64,000 nt of DNA from Bacteroidales bacterium (GTDB taxonomy: Bacteria; Bacteroidota; Bacteroidia; Bacteroidales; UBA10428): NCBI GenBank assembly GCA_035299085.1, contig DATGXG010000063.1, positions 1 through 64,000 of the forward strand, read 5' to 3'. Below, one piece after another: positions 34,812-43,871 of this stretch; the first letter of the stretch is position 1; each line of letters begins with the position of its first letter. The notes below the pieces were generated by a model. It made no database searches. It was not told where the DNA came from and saw nothing but the letters and a program-made list of their open reading frames with translations. Made by a program: the position numbers and the translations under genes.

Positions 34812-35561
34812 ATGATACTCAAAACCATTGTAGCCGATGATGAAAAACCCTCAAGAGAGGCCCTCGTTAAATACCTCAGCGATTTTTGTCCCGATGTGGA
34901 AGTTGTGGCTTCCTGTAATTCTGCACAGAGTGCATATAGTGCGATTTTAAAGCATAATCCGCATCTTGTTTTCCTTGATATCGAAATGCCCGGCAAAAAC
35001 GGCTTCGAGTTACTGCAAATGTTCGAAAAAATTACTTTTCGTGTTGTTTTCGTTACAGCCTATGCCGAATATGCCATTAAAGCATTCCGATTCTCGGCCA
35101 CTGATTACCTGCTGAAACCCGTCATGATCGATGATCTGAAATCGGCTGTAAATAAGGTCAAATCTGAAATTTCAACCGAATTGGATACAATGAATCTCAG
35201 AAAGCTGATTGAATACCTTACCTTACGACAGGACGATTTCAACCAGATTGTTGTATCGGACAGCTCCGGCTTCAGGGTGATTGAAACCAGGGATATTATT
35301 CTTTGTGAAGCAGACGGTTACTGTACACATTTTGTCATTAAGGGCGAAGGGAAAATTACAAGTTCCAAGAACCTGAAGCATTATGAGGAATTGCTTACCG
35401 GTCATGGCTTTATAAGAGTGCATAATTCTTTTCTTCTGAATACAAAACATATAAAAAGCTACAGCAACCAGGGTGAAATCATTCTTACGCAAAATATAAG
35501 TTGCCCGTTGGGCAATGCCTTCAAGCAAAAGTTCATGGAGCAGTTCAAGAAGAGAAGGTAG
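34812..35561 (+). CDS. LytTR-family response regulator
   Basis: The 249-residue protein has a receiver domain (residues 1-120; DDEKPSR, phospho-acceptor Asp56 in VFLDIEMPG, Lys in LLKPV) and a C-terminal LytTR DNA-binding domain (about 145-245; DIILCEADGYCTHFVI, FIRVHNSFLLN). LytTR regulators bind pairs of direct repeats upstream of target genes. Immediate partner of the preceding kinase (11-base gap). A CCCCGGCC-GAA-GGCCGGGG hairpin follows 7 bases after the stop. Confidence 0.95.
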   Translation: MILKTIVADDEKPSREALVKYLSDFCPDVEVVASCNSAQSAYSAILKHNPHLVFLDIEMPGKNGFELLQMFEKITFRVVFVTAYAEYAIKAFRFSATDYLLKPVMIDDLKSAVNKVKSEISTELDTMNLRKLIEYLTLRQDDFNQIVVSDSSGFRVIETRDIILCEADGYCTHFVIKGEGKITSSKNLKHYEELLTGHGFIRVHNSFLLNTKHIKSYSNQGEIILTQNISCPLGNAFKQKFMEQFKKRR

Positions 35562-35568
35562 TCATTAG

Positions 35569-35587
35569 CCCCGGCCGAAGGCCGGGG
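35569..35587 (+). repeat. GC-rich palindrome CCCCGGCC-GAA-GGCCGGGG
   Basis: Perfect eight-base arms and a three-base loop directly after the LytTR gene. The T tract that follows is weak (ATTTAATT), so it may be a terminator or a REP-like repeat; a related word GGCCGGGGCTAC occurs at 54480. Confidence 0.7.
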
Positions 35588-35757
35588 ATTTAATTACCAA
35601 TAAAGATAATGGGCCTTCAGGCCAAAATGTTTATTAGCTCAAACTCCCATTCCATTGGAAATATACCACTTTTGGTAAGGAAACTCATATAACCGACCAT
35701 TTAATGTATTATTTTGGCACTACCGAACACTCAAACATCTGTGCTTTCCTACCTAAG

Positions 35758-35799
35758 ACCGGTCCAGTCGGGAATCTCTAACGGACCGGTTTTATTTTT
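35758..35799 (+). terminator. Hairpin with T-rich tail upstream of darA
   Basis: ACCGGTCC (35758-35765) pairs with GGACCGGT (35783-35790) around a 17-base loop, followed by TTTATTTTT. It sits between the LytTR regulator and darA, so the two probably are not read as one transcript, unless it works as an attenuator. Confidence 0.6.
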
Positions 35800-35851
35800 C
35801 CGCTGATCCAAAAATCTTTTTACATTTATAATCAAATCGTGTTGTTTCTCC

Positions 35852-36763
35852 ATGAAAAAGATTTTGGTTGTGTATTATACCCAAACGGGTCAGCTTAAAG
35901 AAATTGTTGATTCGTTGATGTCAGGCATCATAGCTGATGCCGATGTTCAGGTAACCTATGAAGAATTAAAGCCGAAACCTGCTTTTCCTTTTCCATGGAC
36001 ATCGGATCAGTTTTTCCAGGCTATGCCGGAATCCGTTAAGGGCATACCTTGCGAACTGGAACCACTGAAAGTGAATGAAAATGAGGACTTCGATCTTGTC
36101 ATAGTAGCCTGGCAGCCATGGTATCTTTCCCCCTCAATTCCGACCCATGCTTTTTTCAGGAGTGAATCAGCAAAAAAATTGCTCAACGGCAAACCTGTGA
36201 TAACAGTTATCGGAAGCCGGAATATGTGGGTAATGGCCCAAAACACAATTAAAACCTACATTAAGGATTGTGGCGGACGACTTGTAGGGAATATCCTGTT
36301 GTTTGACCGGGCCGCCAACCTTTTGAGCGTCATTTCGATTATCCGGTGGATGTTCAAAGGCAAAAAGGACAGGTATATGAAAATCATTCCTCCGGCAGGA
36401 GTTTCAGATGCCGATATTGCCAATGCATCAAAATACGGAGCCACAATTCTTGACAGTGTAAAAACCGGGAACTATGACCAGCTTCATCCCCGGCTCATAT
36501 CCATGGGTGCCGTAGATGTGGATCCATCTGTTGTGATGATTGAAAAAAGAGGGATTATATTTTTCAGGATATGGTCTTCTTTTATATTAAAGAAAGGTTC
36601 TTACGGAGAAAAATCGCGACTGGTGAGAGTGCGGTTATTCAAATACTATCTGCTTGCCGTGCTGTATCTTGTGTCTCCGTTTGCATCCATCCTCTACAGG
36701 GTCATAAAACCCTTCAGGAAGAACACTATTAAAAAACAGATATCTTTATATCAATCGCTTTAA
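35852..36763 (+). CDS. darA: Dialkylresorcinol biosynthesis protein DarA (flavodoxin-like)
   Basis: The 303-residue protein has a flavodoxin-like N-terminal half (VVYYTQTGQLKEIVDSL phosphate loop; WQPWYLSPSIPTHAFF; VITVIGSRNMWVMAQ) and a C-terminal half with a hydrophobic stretch (YYLLAVLYLVSPFASILYRV). This whole pattern matches what I know of DarA, the enzyme that with DarB makes 2,5-dialkylresorcinols; DarA is thought to aromatise the cyclohexanedione. It is directly upstream of a DarB-like ketosynthase (93-base gap). The name is from family memory, not a search. Alternative: unrelated flavodoxin. Confidence 0.8.
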   Translation: MKKILVVYYTQTGQLKEIVDSLMSGIIADADVQVTYEELKPKPAFPFPWTSDQFFQAMPESVKGIPCELEPLKVNENEDFDLVIVAWQPWYLSPSIPTHAFFRSESAKKLLNGKPVITVIGSRNMWVMAQNTIKTYIKDCGGRLVGNILLFDRAANLLSVISIIRWMFKGKKDRYMKIIPPAGVSDADIANASKYGATILDSVKTGNYDQLHPRLISMGAVDVDPSVVMIEKRGIIFFRIWSSFILKKGSYGEKSRLVRVRLFKYYLLAVLYLVSPFASILYRVIKPFRKNTIKKQISLYQSL

Positions 36764-36783
36764 TCACGTATGATTGTTTTTTT

Positions 36784-36791
36784 TAGCTTTG
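36784..36791 (+). promoter_or_regulatory. Candidate -7 promoter box upstream of darB
   Basis: TAGCTTTG, a full match to TAnnTTTG, lies 65 bases before the darB start codon in the darA-darB gap. It could give darB and the genes behind it a promoter separate from darA. Confidence 0.4.
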
Positions 36792-36856
36792 CACTTTTGT
36801 ATGAATCGTCAATGTCGGATGGCCCTGACGCAGTAACATTCCATTTATTTTAGTGT

Positions 36857-37993
36857 ATGTCAAACGAGGTTTTCATTACCAACATTACTAGGTACCTTCC
36901 TAACAGCCCTGTTTCTAATGATGAAATGGAAGAATACCTTGGAATGATCGATAACAGGCCCTCAAAGGCCCGGAGGATAGTGTTGAGAAACAACGGCATT
37001 GTAAACCGGCATTATGCTCTTAAAAAAGGAGGTATTCCCACACACAGCAATGCGGAACTGGCGGCTGAGGCAGTCAATTTATTGTTTGACGACCGGTTTA
37101 AAAGGGAAAATGTACAACTTCTGGCCTGTGGTACCGCTTCACCCGACCAGATCATGCCGTCGCAGGCATCCATGGTTCATGGCTTACTTGACATTCCGGC
37201 AATTGAAATCGCATCCTTTGCAGGTTCATGCTGTGCCAGTATCCAGGCTTTGAAGTTCGGCTATTTATCTGTTCTGGCAGGCAATACACAAAACGGTATT
37301 GTTACAGGTTCTGAAATACTTTCGCACTGGATGCTCTCAAAATATTTTGAAAAGGAATCCGAAAACGAAGCTAAACTGAAGGAAAATCCTCTTATTGCTT
37401 TTGAGAAGGAGTTTTTGCGCTGGATGCTTTCGGATGGCGCAGGAGCTGTGCTTATTGAAAATAAACCGGCAGGAAAACATCCCTTGAAAATTGAGTGGAT
37501 TGAAATCAGGTCATATGCCAGCGAAAAGGAGACCTGTATGTATGCAGGTGCTGATAAAGACGCTGATGGACAATTGAGAGGATGGTGCAGGTTTGAAGCC
37601 GAAGACTGGCTGAATAAATCGATATTTTCACTGAAGCAGGATACCCGTATGCTGGGCGAAAACATAGTTCAGATCGGCGGCAGATTTCTGAAAGAAGTCC
37701 TTGAAGAAAGGAAATTTGACATTCATGAAGTGGATTATTTCCTTCCACATCTTTCATCCGAGTTTTTCAGGGATGCAATATTTAAGGAGCTTGATCTGAT
37801 TGGTATTCCCATTCCCAAAGAAAAATGGTTTACCAATCTTACCACTGTAGGCAATGTGGCCACGGTTTCATTCATCCTGATGCTTGAGGAACTCATCCGT
37901 ACAAAGGAATTAAAAAAAGGTCAGAAAATCCTTATCCAGGTTCCTGAAAGTGCCCGGTTTACCTATGCTTATGCACTTCTGACAGTTTGTTAA
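36857..37993 (+). CDS. darB: Ketosynthase DarB-like (KASIII fold)
   Basis: The 378-residue protein begins VFITNITRYLPNSPVSNDEM. The KASIII triad is present in the special form of DarB: Cys125 in FAGSCCAS, His298 in YFLPHLSSEFF, Asn333 in TTVGNVATV. DarB joins two fatty-acyl-derived thioesters (a beta-ketoacyl and an acyl unit) to a cyclohexanedione, which DarA turns into a dialkylresorcinol. Gene order DarA-DarB supports the call. Downstream are a small HTH-like protein and a BtrH-like protein. Not fabH: length and active-site context differ from the FabH-like enzyme at 4610. Confidence 0.85.
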   Translation: MSNEVFITNITRYLPNSPVSNDEMEEYLGMIDNRPSKARRIVLRNNGIVNRHYALKKGGIPTHSNAELAAEAVNLLFDDRFKRENVQLLACGTASPDQIMPSQASMVHGLLDIPAIEIASFAGSCCASIQALKFGYLSVLAGNTQNGIVTGSEILSHWMLSKYFEKESENEAKLKENPLIAFEKEFLRWMLSDGAGAVLIENKPAGKHPLKIEWIEIRSYASEKETCMYAGADKDADGQLRGWCRFEAEDWLNKSIFSLKQDTRMLGENIVQIGGRFLKEVLEERKFDIHEVDYFLPHLSSEFFRDAIFKELDLIGIPIPKEKWFTNLTTVGNVATVSFILMLEELIRTKELKKGQKILIQVPESARFTYAYALLTVC

Positions 37994-38096
37994 TTGAATC
38001 CTTTTTAGATGCACATTGTCCGATATTTAAGCGTTATCAGAACAATTTCAGATTTTAATTGGTTAGAATTACCGGAAACAATTATAGCCGGAAAGT

Positions 38097-38528
38097 ATGA
38101 AAATTGATGAAGTTCCACAGGATAAAGGGTACCTTGTTAAGGGAAGGATCAGCGATCTGAGTTATGCCGTTGGTAATGACGGTAAATATATTAGCAGGCA
38201 AAGCCAGGGTTGGGCGCCCAAGAATGAAGCGATGTCGCTTGCCTGGGATGTGGTTTACGAACGGGCTGAGAATGCAAGAAACCTTGTGTTGGCTGGCATT
38301 TTAAGTCCTGTGGCTTTTTATATGGAACTGAATATAATGGATGTTCACATATTATCCAGCTATACCGGCATTTCAAAATGGAAGGTGAAAAGACACCTTA
38401 AAATGAAGAATTTTTTAAAGATGAAACCGGAGGTGCTTTCCAGGTATGCCGAAGCATTTAAAATGGCACCCTGTGAACTGTCAGATGTGAATAAAATAAG
38501 GGAGGTTAAAATCGGTCATGAAAATTGA
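38097..38528 (+). CDS. Small protein in the dar cluster, HTH-like C terminus
   Basis: A 143-residue protein of unknown function. Its last half (about residues 80-132; VHILSSYTGISKWKVKRHLKM then AEAFKMAPCELSD) looks like a helix-turn-helix of the Cro/C1 kind, whereas the first half has a short beta-rich region. It overlaps the BtrH-like gene by 11 bases. Its position next to darB suggests a cluster-specific role, perhaps a regulator or an adaptor for the acyltransferase. Not recognised with certainty. Confidence 0.55.
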   Translation: MKIDEVPQDKGYLVKGRISDLSYAVGNDGKYISRQSQGWAPKNEAMSLAWDVVYERAENARNLVLAGILSPVAFYMELNIMDVHILSSYTGISKWKVKRHLKMKNFLKMKPEVLSRYAEAFKMAPCELSDVNKIREVKIGHEN

Positions 38529-39522
38529 CTTTCAGCATAAACAATCGGCTCATTGTGAAAACGGTGTAACATCCAATCTTCTGAATTATTACGGAATAAA
38601 GCTGAGTGAACCGATGGTGTTCGGTATCGGCTCGGGTTATTTCTTTTCCCATATGCCCTTTTATAAACTTAACGGCATGCCTGTTACATCTTTCAGGGTG
38701 CTGCCGGGATGGATATTCAAAAGGGTAACACATCGCCTGGGAATAAAAGTTGAACGTAAAAAATTCACCAATCCGGACAGTTCCATGAAAGAACTGGATG
38801 ACCTGCTGAACAAGGGAATTCCTACTGGTATGCTCGTCGGTGTTTTCCAGTTGCCTTACTTTCCTAAAGAATACCGTTTCCATTTCAATGCCCATAACCT
38901 TACTGTTTTTGGCAGGGAAAACGGCCATTACCTAATCAGCGATCCCATAATGGAGCATATTGAAACTCTTACATATGACGAGCTGGTCAGGGTTCGCTTT
39001 GCACATGGCACTTATCCGCCAAAAGGAAGAATGTACCATATTACCCATGTGCCGAAGAATATTGATATTAATTCAGCAATAATAACGGGCATCAATAAAA
39101 CGGCAAAAGACATGCTTGGAATCCCGGTGCCGATGTTCGGAATAAAAGGGATTCGCTTTCTCGCCAAACGAATGCGCACATGGCCTGAGAAATACGGTCA
39201 GAAAATGGCCATCCTTAATCTGGGACAGGTTATCCGCATGCTGGAAGAGATCGGAACAGGCGGAGCAGGATTCCGGTTTATTTATGCCGCTTTTCTGCAG
39301 GAAAGTGCTGAAAGACTTAACAAGCGCTGGTTAAATGATGTCAGCGTTGAAATGACTGCAACAGGGGATGCGTGGCGGGAGTTTGCCGTAATGGCAGCCC
39401 GCTGTTTTAAGAATCGTGACAATGCCAATATTACCTATGATTCACTTGCTGACAGGCTCATGTATATTGCCGACCGTGAAGAGCACGTGTTTCAGCAGCT
39501 GAAGGATATTTCAGTTCGATGA
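38518..39522 (+). CDS. BtrH N-terminal domain protein (acyl-ACP transferase-like)
   Basis: The 334-residue protein opens with the papain-like BtrH_N domain: Cys13 in SAHCENGVTSNLLNYYG, His126 in FNAHNLTV, Asp142 in ISDPIM, a plausible catalytic triad. In butirosin biosynthesis BtrH moves an acyl group from an ACP to an amine. The C-terminal half (about residues 175-334) is helical, with MYHITHVPKNIDIN as the connector. Here it may release a chain from ACP or pass it to a resorcinol or amine acceptor. It overlaps the upstream gene and, by four bases (ATGA), the ABC ATPase. The function stays inferred. Confidence 0.78.
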   Translation: MKIDFQHKQSAHCENGVTSNLLNYYGIKLSEPMVFGIGSGYFFSHMPFYKLNGMPVTSFRVLPGWIFKRVTHRLGIKVERKKFTNPDSSMKELDDLLNKGIPTGMLVGVFQLPYFPKEYRFHFNAHNLTVFGRENGHYLISDPIMEHIETLTYDELVRVRFAHGTYPPKGRMYHITHVPKNIDINSAIITGINKTAKDMLGIPVPMFGIKGIRFLAKRMRTWPEKYGQKMAILNLGQVIRMLEEIGTGGAGFRFIYAAFLQESAERLNKRWLNDVSVEMTATGDAWREFAVMAARCFKNRDNANITYDSLADRLMYIADREEHVFQQLKDISVR

Positions 39523-40271
39523 ACACACCTCCCGTCATACATATCGAAAAGCTGGGCAAGTGGTATAAGAACAGTCCGCGGCCTGCCCTTAACACAATCG
39601 ATCTGGACATTCCGGAAGGGAGGATCTTCGGACTTCTTGGGCCTAATGGCGCCGGCAAAACAACAATGATCCGGATACTTTGCGGATTGTTACCTCCTTC
39701 AGGGGGTTCAGTTACCATTGGTGGTTACTCACTTCATACGGAGAAAAGTAAAATCAAAAGAATAATCGGGGTTGTTCCACAGGAAATAGCCATATACCCA
39801 ACGCTCACAGCTACTGAAAATCTCACGATTTACGGAGGAATCTGCGGACTGAGCGGTTCCGATCTGAAAAAAAGAATTAATAAATGGCTGGAAGTGTTCG
39901 GACTTGAAAAAAGTAAAAATCAGCAAACCGGTTTTTACTCAGGTGGCATGAAACGCAGGATAAACCTGATTGCCGGGATTATTCATGATCCTAAGATCCT
40001 TTTCCTTGATGAGCCTACGGTTGGTGTGGATGTGCAATCGAAAAAAGTCATCATTGATAATCTTTTTGAAATTAACCGGACGGGTACAACCATAGTCTAT
40101 ACGTCACATTATCTTGAAGAGGCCGAAAACCTGTGTTCCGATATTGCCATTATTGATGAAGGCAATATCATTTCAAGAGGTACCCTTCAGGAAATGCGCA
40201 AAAAGCACGGGATTGATTCTAAACTTGAGGACATATTCCTCCACCTGACCGGCAGGGAACTGAGAGATTAA
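39519..40271 (+). CDS. ABC transporter ATP-binding protein
   Basis: The 250-residue ATPase has Walker A GPNGAGKTT (residues about 42-50), Q-loop VVPQEIAIYP, signature YSGGMKRR and Walker B ILFLDEPTVGVD, with the H-loop in TSHYLEE. The ABC-2 exporter layout is completed by the permease starting two bases later. The pair probably exports the product of the surrounding biosynthetic genes to the outer layers of the cell; drug or lipid export is the family norm. Confidence 0.95.
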   Translation: MNTPPVIHIEKLGKWYKNSPRPALNTIDLDIPEGRIFGLLGPNGAGKTTMIRILCGLLPPSGGSVTIGGYSLHTEKSKIKRIIGVVPQEIAIYPTLTATENLTIYGGICGLSGSDLKKRINKWLEVFGLEKSKNQQTGFYSGGMKRRINLIAGIIHDPKILFLDEPTVGVDVQSKKVIIDNLFEINRTGTTIVYTSHYLEEAENLCSDIAIIDEGNIISRGTLQEMRKKHGIDSKLEDIFLHLTGRELRD

Positions 40272-40273
40272 TT

Positions 40274-41551
40274 ATGAAAGTATTTTCAAAACTGGTTTAT
40301 AAGGATTTCCTGGTTATGATCAGGGACAGGGGCGGACTTGCCATGCTGTTTATCATGCCTATGGCCCTTGTTTTGATCATGACAAGCCTGCAGAATAATA
40401 CCTTTAAAGCAATCAATGAAAGCGGGATCAATCTGGTGATGGTAAACAACGATACCGATTCACTGGGCCTTGCCATCGAGAAAGAAATTGTCAATTCCGG
40501 TTTTTTCAATGTACACCGTGAGATCGGTGGTAAAACTCCTTCTGAAGCACAGGTAAAAGAAGCGGTAGCTTCCGGCAAATACCAGATTGGTATTGTTATA
40601 CCTGAAAGCGCCACATCGCTGATCCGTGAAAAGGTAAAACACAACGTAAACCGCATATTCATGGGCGATTCAAGCGCTCAGCCAGGGAATGAGCAGGTTG
40701 TCATTATGCTGTACGTTGACCCGGCTACGAAAAACTCGATGCGCTCCACTTTACAGGGTTCTATCAGGCAGTACACAGCGCAGGTTGAATCACGGATCGT
40801 TTTGAATGAACTGACTAAAGAAATAAGCAACCGAATGATGATCAACATTCCTAACCTGAATGAAATCAGGCAGGAGACTGTGATTTATAAAGAAGAATAT
40901 GTGGCCAGAAATAACCAGACCGTTATTCCCAATGCGGTTCAGCATAATATACCAGCCTGGACGCTGTTTGCCATGTTTTTTATCGTGATTCCGTTTGCGA
41001 GCGCTATGATTAAGGAAAGGGAAGACAGCAGCCTTGACCGACTGCTGACGATGCCATGCACGTATGCAACAATCCTGCTGAGTAAGATTGCTGTAAATCT
41101 CATCATTTGCTTTATCCAGTTCCTGCTGATCATGCTTATGGGTGTGTATCTGTTCCCTTTGATCGGGTTACCCCGGCTTGATATTACCGGAAAACTGCTG
41201 AACCTTTCAGTTATAGCCATTTCTGCAGCCCTGGCTGCCGTAAGTTATGGAGTGGCTGTAGGCACAATTGCCAAAACACACCAGCAGGCCGCAATATTCG
41301 CATCTATTTCAGTCGTGATCCTTGCCGCCATTGGCGGAATCTGGGTCCCTGTATTCATTATGCCACCCTTTATGAGGGAAATCAGTGTAGCATCTCCGCT
41401 GAACTGGGGCCTGAACGGTTTTTACGATATACTGGTGCGGAATGCGATGCTGAGCCAGGTAATTCATTACAGCTTCTGGCTAATTCTTTTTGCTGCTTTT
41501 TGCCTGTTGGTTGCCTTGTGGTTTCATCAGAGCAAAAAGAACCGCTCCTAA
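40274..41551 (+). CDS. ABC-2 type transporter permease
   Basis: The 425-residue protein has one N-terminal helix (about residues 18-40), a long extracytoplasmic domain (about 40-220) and then five to six helices in the C-terminal half, which is the ABC2_membrane_3 pattern. The domain is often seen in exporters of lipids or drugs. It follows the ATPase by two bases. Its end overlaps by 4 bases the end of the convergent outer-membrane protein gene, which closes the first half of the cluster. Confidence 0.9.
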   Translation: MKVFSKLVYKDFLVMIRDRGGLAMLFIMPMALVLIMTSLQNNTFKAINESGINLVMVNNDTDSLGLAIEKEIVNSGFFNVHREIGGKTPSEAQVKEAVASGKYQIGIVIPESATSLIREKVKHNVNRIFMGDSSAQPGNEQVVIMLYVDPATKNSMRSTLQGSIRQYTAQVESRIVLNELTKEISNRMMINIPNLNEIRQETVIYKEEYVARNNQTVIPNAVQHNIPAWTLFAMFFIVIPFASAMIKEREDSSLDRLLTMPCTYATILLSKIAVNLIICFIQFLLIMLMGVYLFPLIGLPRLDITGKLLNLSVIAISAALAAVSYGVAVGTIAKTHQQAAIFASISVVILAAIGGIWVPVFIMPPFMREISVASPLNWGLNGFYDILVRNAMLSQVIHYSFWLILFAAFCLLVALWFHQSKKNRS

Positions 41552-42222
41552 AACATAAAGGATATACGCACTCCGCAGGTGAGATTATAGGTCCAGTGGA
41601 CGCCTTCTTTGTAATAATAATTCAAGGATTCAAACCACTTTTCCCCGGGTGTTAAACTTTCCACATTGTAATAGGAATTGTTTCGCATTCTGACACCAAC
41701 ACCCCCGTATGTCTCAATGGCAAGTATCCGATTCATTCTGAAGACAGCACCCCCGATTATGTTAAATCCTGCCTTTCGGCGCAAATAATCCGCTGTCCCA
41801 TACGTCCATTCCGTTCCGTTTGTGGCTATAAACGAACTGTTGTGCATGGTTTGCGTGTGGTGTATGTAAAAAATATCCAGGCCCACATATGGCATAACAT
41901 GTTCCCGCATTCCTGAAACATAATACCTGCCTTCGGACCTGATCTCCCAAAGCTTATAGTTATCCTCGAGCGGATGGTTGTAGTAAAATGTAGAATCAGG
42001 AAAAATCATGTGAGAACCAAAGCCGACCTGGATGGAGTGTGACCAGTGATCTGAAAAAAAGTTCGTATATCCCAGCCTGAACCGTGGAAAATTAAGATCA
42101 AAAGGAGTGACAAGGTTAAACGAAATACTGTTTTTCGGCCAATTGGGATCAGGGGGATTGCCCGCATACAATCCGGTTCTGAAAAGGACCAGAATCACGA
42201 ACAGGAACCATACTTTTCTCAT
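41548..42222 (-). CDS. Outer-membrane protein of unknown function
   Basis: A 224-residue exported protein: signal peptide (about residues 1-21, MRKVWFLFVILVLFRTGLYAG), then beta-rich segments of barrel type (SISFNLVTPFDLNFPRFRLGY, RILAIETYGGVGVRMRNNSY) ending in a strand-like C terminus (TCGVRISFMF). It is the only minus-strand gene inside the 15-kb dar cluster and splits it into two transcription units. Outer-membrane insertion of the product or a role in export are possible; no family assigned. Confidence 0.6.
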   Translation of the reverse strand: MRKVWFLFVILVLFRTGLYAGNPPDPNWPKNSISFNLVTPFDLNFPRFRLGYTNFFSDHWSHSIQVGFGSHMIFPDSTFYYNHPLEDNYKLWEIRSEGRYYVSGMREHVMPYVGLDIFYIHHTQTMHNSSFIATNGTEWTYGTADYLRRKAGFNIIGGAVFRMNRILAIETYGGVGVRMRNNSYYNVESLTPGEKWFESLNYYYKEGVHWTYNLTCGVRISFMF

Positions 42223-42407
42223 ACTATATTCCGGTTTGTTAACCTAATTTACAAATAAAGATGAACCAAATAATATTTAGTTGCGTTACAGGACTATATT
42301 AATTACTTTTTTTAAATTGCACGCCTGAATTCTGACCTGACCTCATAGTATAATTGCTTAAGAACCTGGAACCTGGAATTTATTTCAGGACGTAAAAGTA
42401 TTTTTTT

Positions 42408-42680
42408 ATGGCAGAAATTGATGATCTGATCAAACAGTTGAAACTGGATATTATAGAAGCCCTTTCACTTGAAGATGTGGTTGCTGATGATTTTGATGCT
42501 GACACACCTCTTTTTGTCGAAGGCCTTGGTCTCGATTCAATTGATGCGCTTGAGCTGATCCTGCTCATGGAACGCAAATATGGTGTTAAAGTGGAAGATC
42601 CCAAGGAGAGGCGCAATGTACTGCGCAATGTTAGGGCCATGGCCGAATGCATAATGGCCGAAAGAAATAAGGGAAAATAA
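42408..42680 (+). CDS. Acyl carrier protein of the dar cluster
   Basis: A 90-residue protein with the 4'-phosphopantetheine site GLGLDSIDALEL (Ser44). It is dedicated to the cluster because it is joined to the ketosynthase (start codon of the KS overlaps the ACP stop at 42680). A heptamer-like AACCTGG repeat lies about 40 bases before the ATG. It probably carries a chain extended by the ketosynthase that follows. Confidence 0.93.
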   Translation: MAEIDDLIKQLKLDIIEALSLEDVVADDFDADTPLFVEGLGLDSIDALELILLMERKYGVKVEDPKERRNVLRNVRAMAECIMAERNKGK

Positions 42681-43870
42681 TGAATCACAGGGTTTTTGTT
42701 ACCGGACTGGGCATAATTTCGGCGATAGGTAACGGTACGGAAGAAACCCTCAAATCGTTGTTTGCGCTGAAATCGGGAATCGGACCGTTATCCCTGTTTG
42801 AGTCGGTGCATCATAATATTCCTGTTGCCCAAATCAGGTACAGTGATTCAGAACTGGCCCTGCTGGCTGCCTTGAACAATTCAAAAAAAGACTATACCCG
42901 TAATTCGCTGCTTTCGCTCATAGCCTCAAAGCAGGCCCTTGCATCTTCAGGATGGAAAGATGCGGAGGAAAAACGCACAGGGGCTGTTTTTGCCACCACC
43001 GTAGGCGGAATGGATTATAACGAGAAGTATTATAAATCACTTCTCAGCAGCAGTGAATATAAAGATTACATCCGTTTGTTTGACAGCTCCGATTCTTCAG
43101 AGAAAGTTGCTTCATACCACGGAATTCGCAGGCATATTACAACGATTTCAACTGCCTGCTCCTCATCGGCAAATGCCATTCTTACAGGGTCAAGAATGAT
43201 AAAGAACGGCCTGGTTGACCGGGTTCTTGCAGGAGGTAACGACTCTCTTACGCGCTTTACGCTGAACGGATTTTTCGCCCTTGAAATATTATCGCCAACC
43301 GGTTGCCGTCCTTTTGACATGAACCGTAACGGACTTACAATAGGTGAGGGTGCCGCATTCCTTGTCCTTGAATCCGAAAAAACCGCCGATCCTGCAAAAG
43401 TTATCTGTGAAGTAACCGGTTATGCAAATGTAAATGAAGCATTTCATGCTACTGCATCCTCCGAAGAAGGATTGGGGGCAGCCATGGCTATGAGCCAGGC
43501 ACTGGCTTCAGCCGGATTACAACCATCAGAAATAAGCTATATCAATGCGCATGGTACAGGCACCGAAATAAATGATCTTTCAGAGGGAACAGCCATTGGC
43601 AGGGTTTTTTCAGGTGCAATTCCGCCTGTTAGTTCAACAAAGGGTTTTACTGGCCACACATTGGGTGCTGCTGGCGCTGTAGAAGCTGTTTTCTCAGCAC
43701 TTGCCATTCAGAACAATCTTCTTTTGCCGGCGCTCAATTTCAGTCAACGGATGCCTGAATTGGATTTTGAGCCGCAAATAAAAACGGAAACGGCGGTTGT
43801 GAAAAACGTAATGTCGAATTCATTCGGATTTGGAGGCAGTAACACAACACTTATCTTTTCAAAGGTCTGA
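42680..43870 (+). CDS. Beta-ketoacyl-ACP synthase (KASII/FabF-like)
   Basis: The 396-residue protein is a complete ketosynthase: Cys160 in TISTACSSSANAI, His291 in NAHGTGTE and His326 in GFTGHTLGAAG, giving the Cys-His-His triad. It condenses ACP-bound acyl units with malonyl-ACP. It overlaps the ACP by one base and is followed by a degenerate KS homologue, the KS/CLF arrangement of type II PKS-like systems. The starter and chain length are unknown. Confidence 0.93.
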   Translation: MNHRVFVTGLGIISAIGNGTEETLKSLFALKSGIGPLSLFESVHHNIPVAQIRYSDSELALLAALNNSKKDYTRNSLLSLIASKQALASSGWKDAEEKRTGAVFATTVGGMDYNEKYYKSLLSSSEYKDYIRLFDSSDSSEKVASYHGIRRHITTISTACSSSANAILTGSRMIKNGLVDRVLAGGNDSLTRFTLNGFFALEILSPTGCRPFDMNRNGLTIGEGAAFLVLESEKTADPAKVICEVTGYANVNEAFHATASSEEGLGAAMAMSQALASAGLQPSEISYINAHGTGTEINDLSEGTAIGRVFSGAIPPVSSTKGFTGHTLGAAGAVEAVFSALAIQNNLLLPALNFSQRMPELDFEPQIKTETAVVKNVMSNSFGFGGSNTTLIFSKV

Positions 43871-43871
43871 C

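Noticed and set aside
38191..38376. Minus-strand short frame within the small dar-cluster gene
   Set aside because: It has no recognisable motif, and the plus-strand frame is coupled to its neighbours by overlap.
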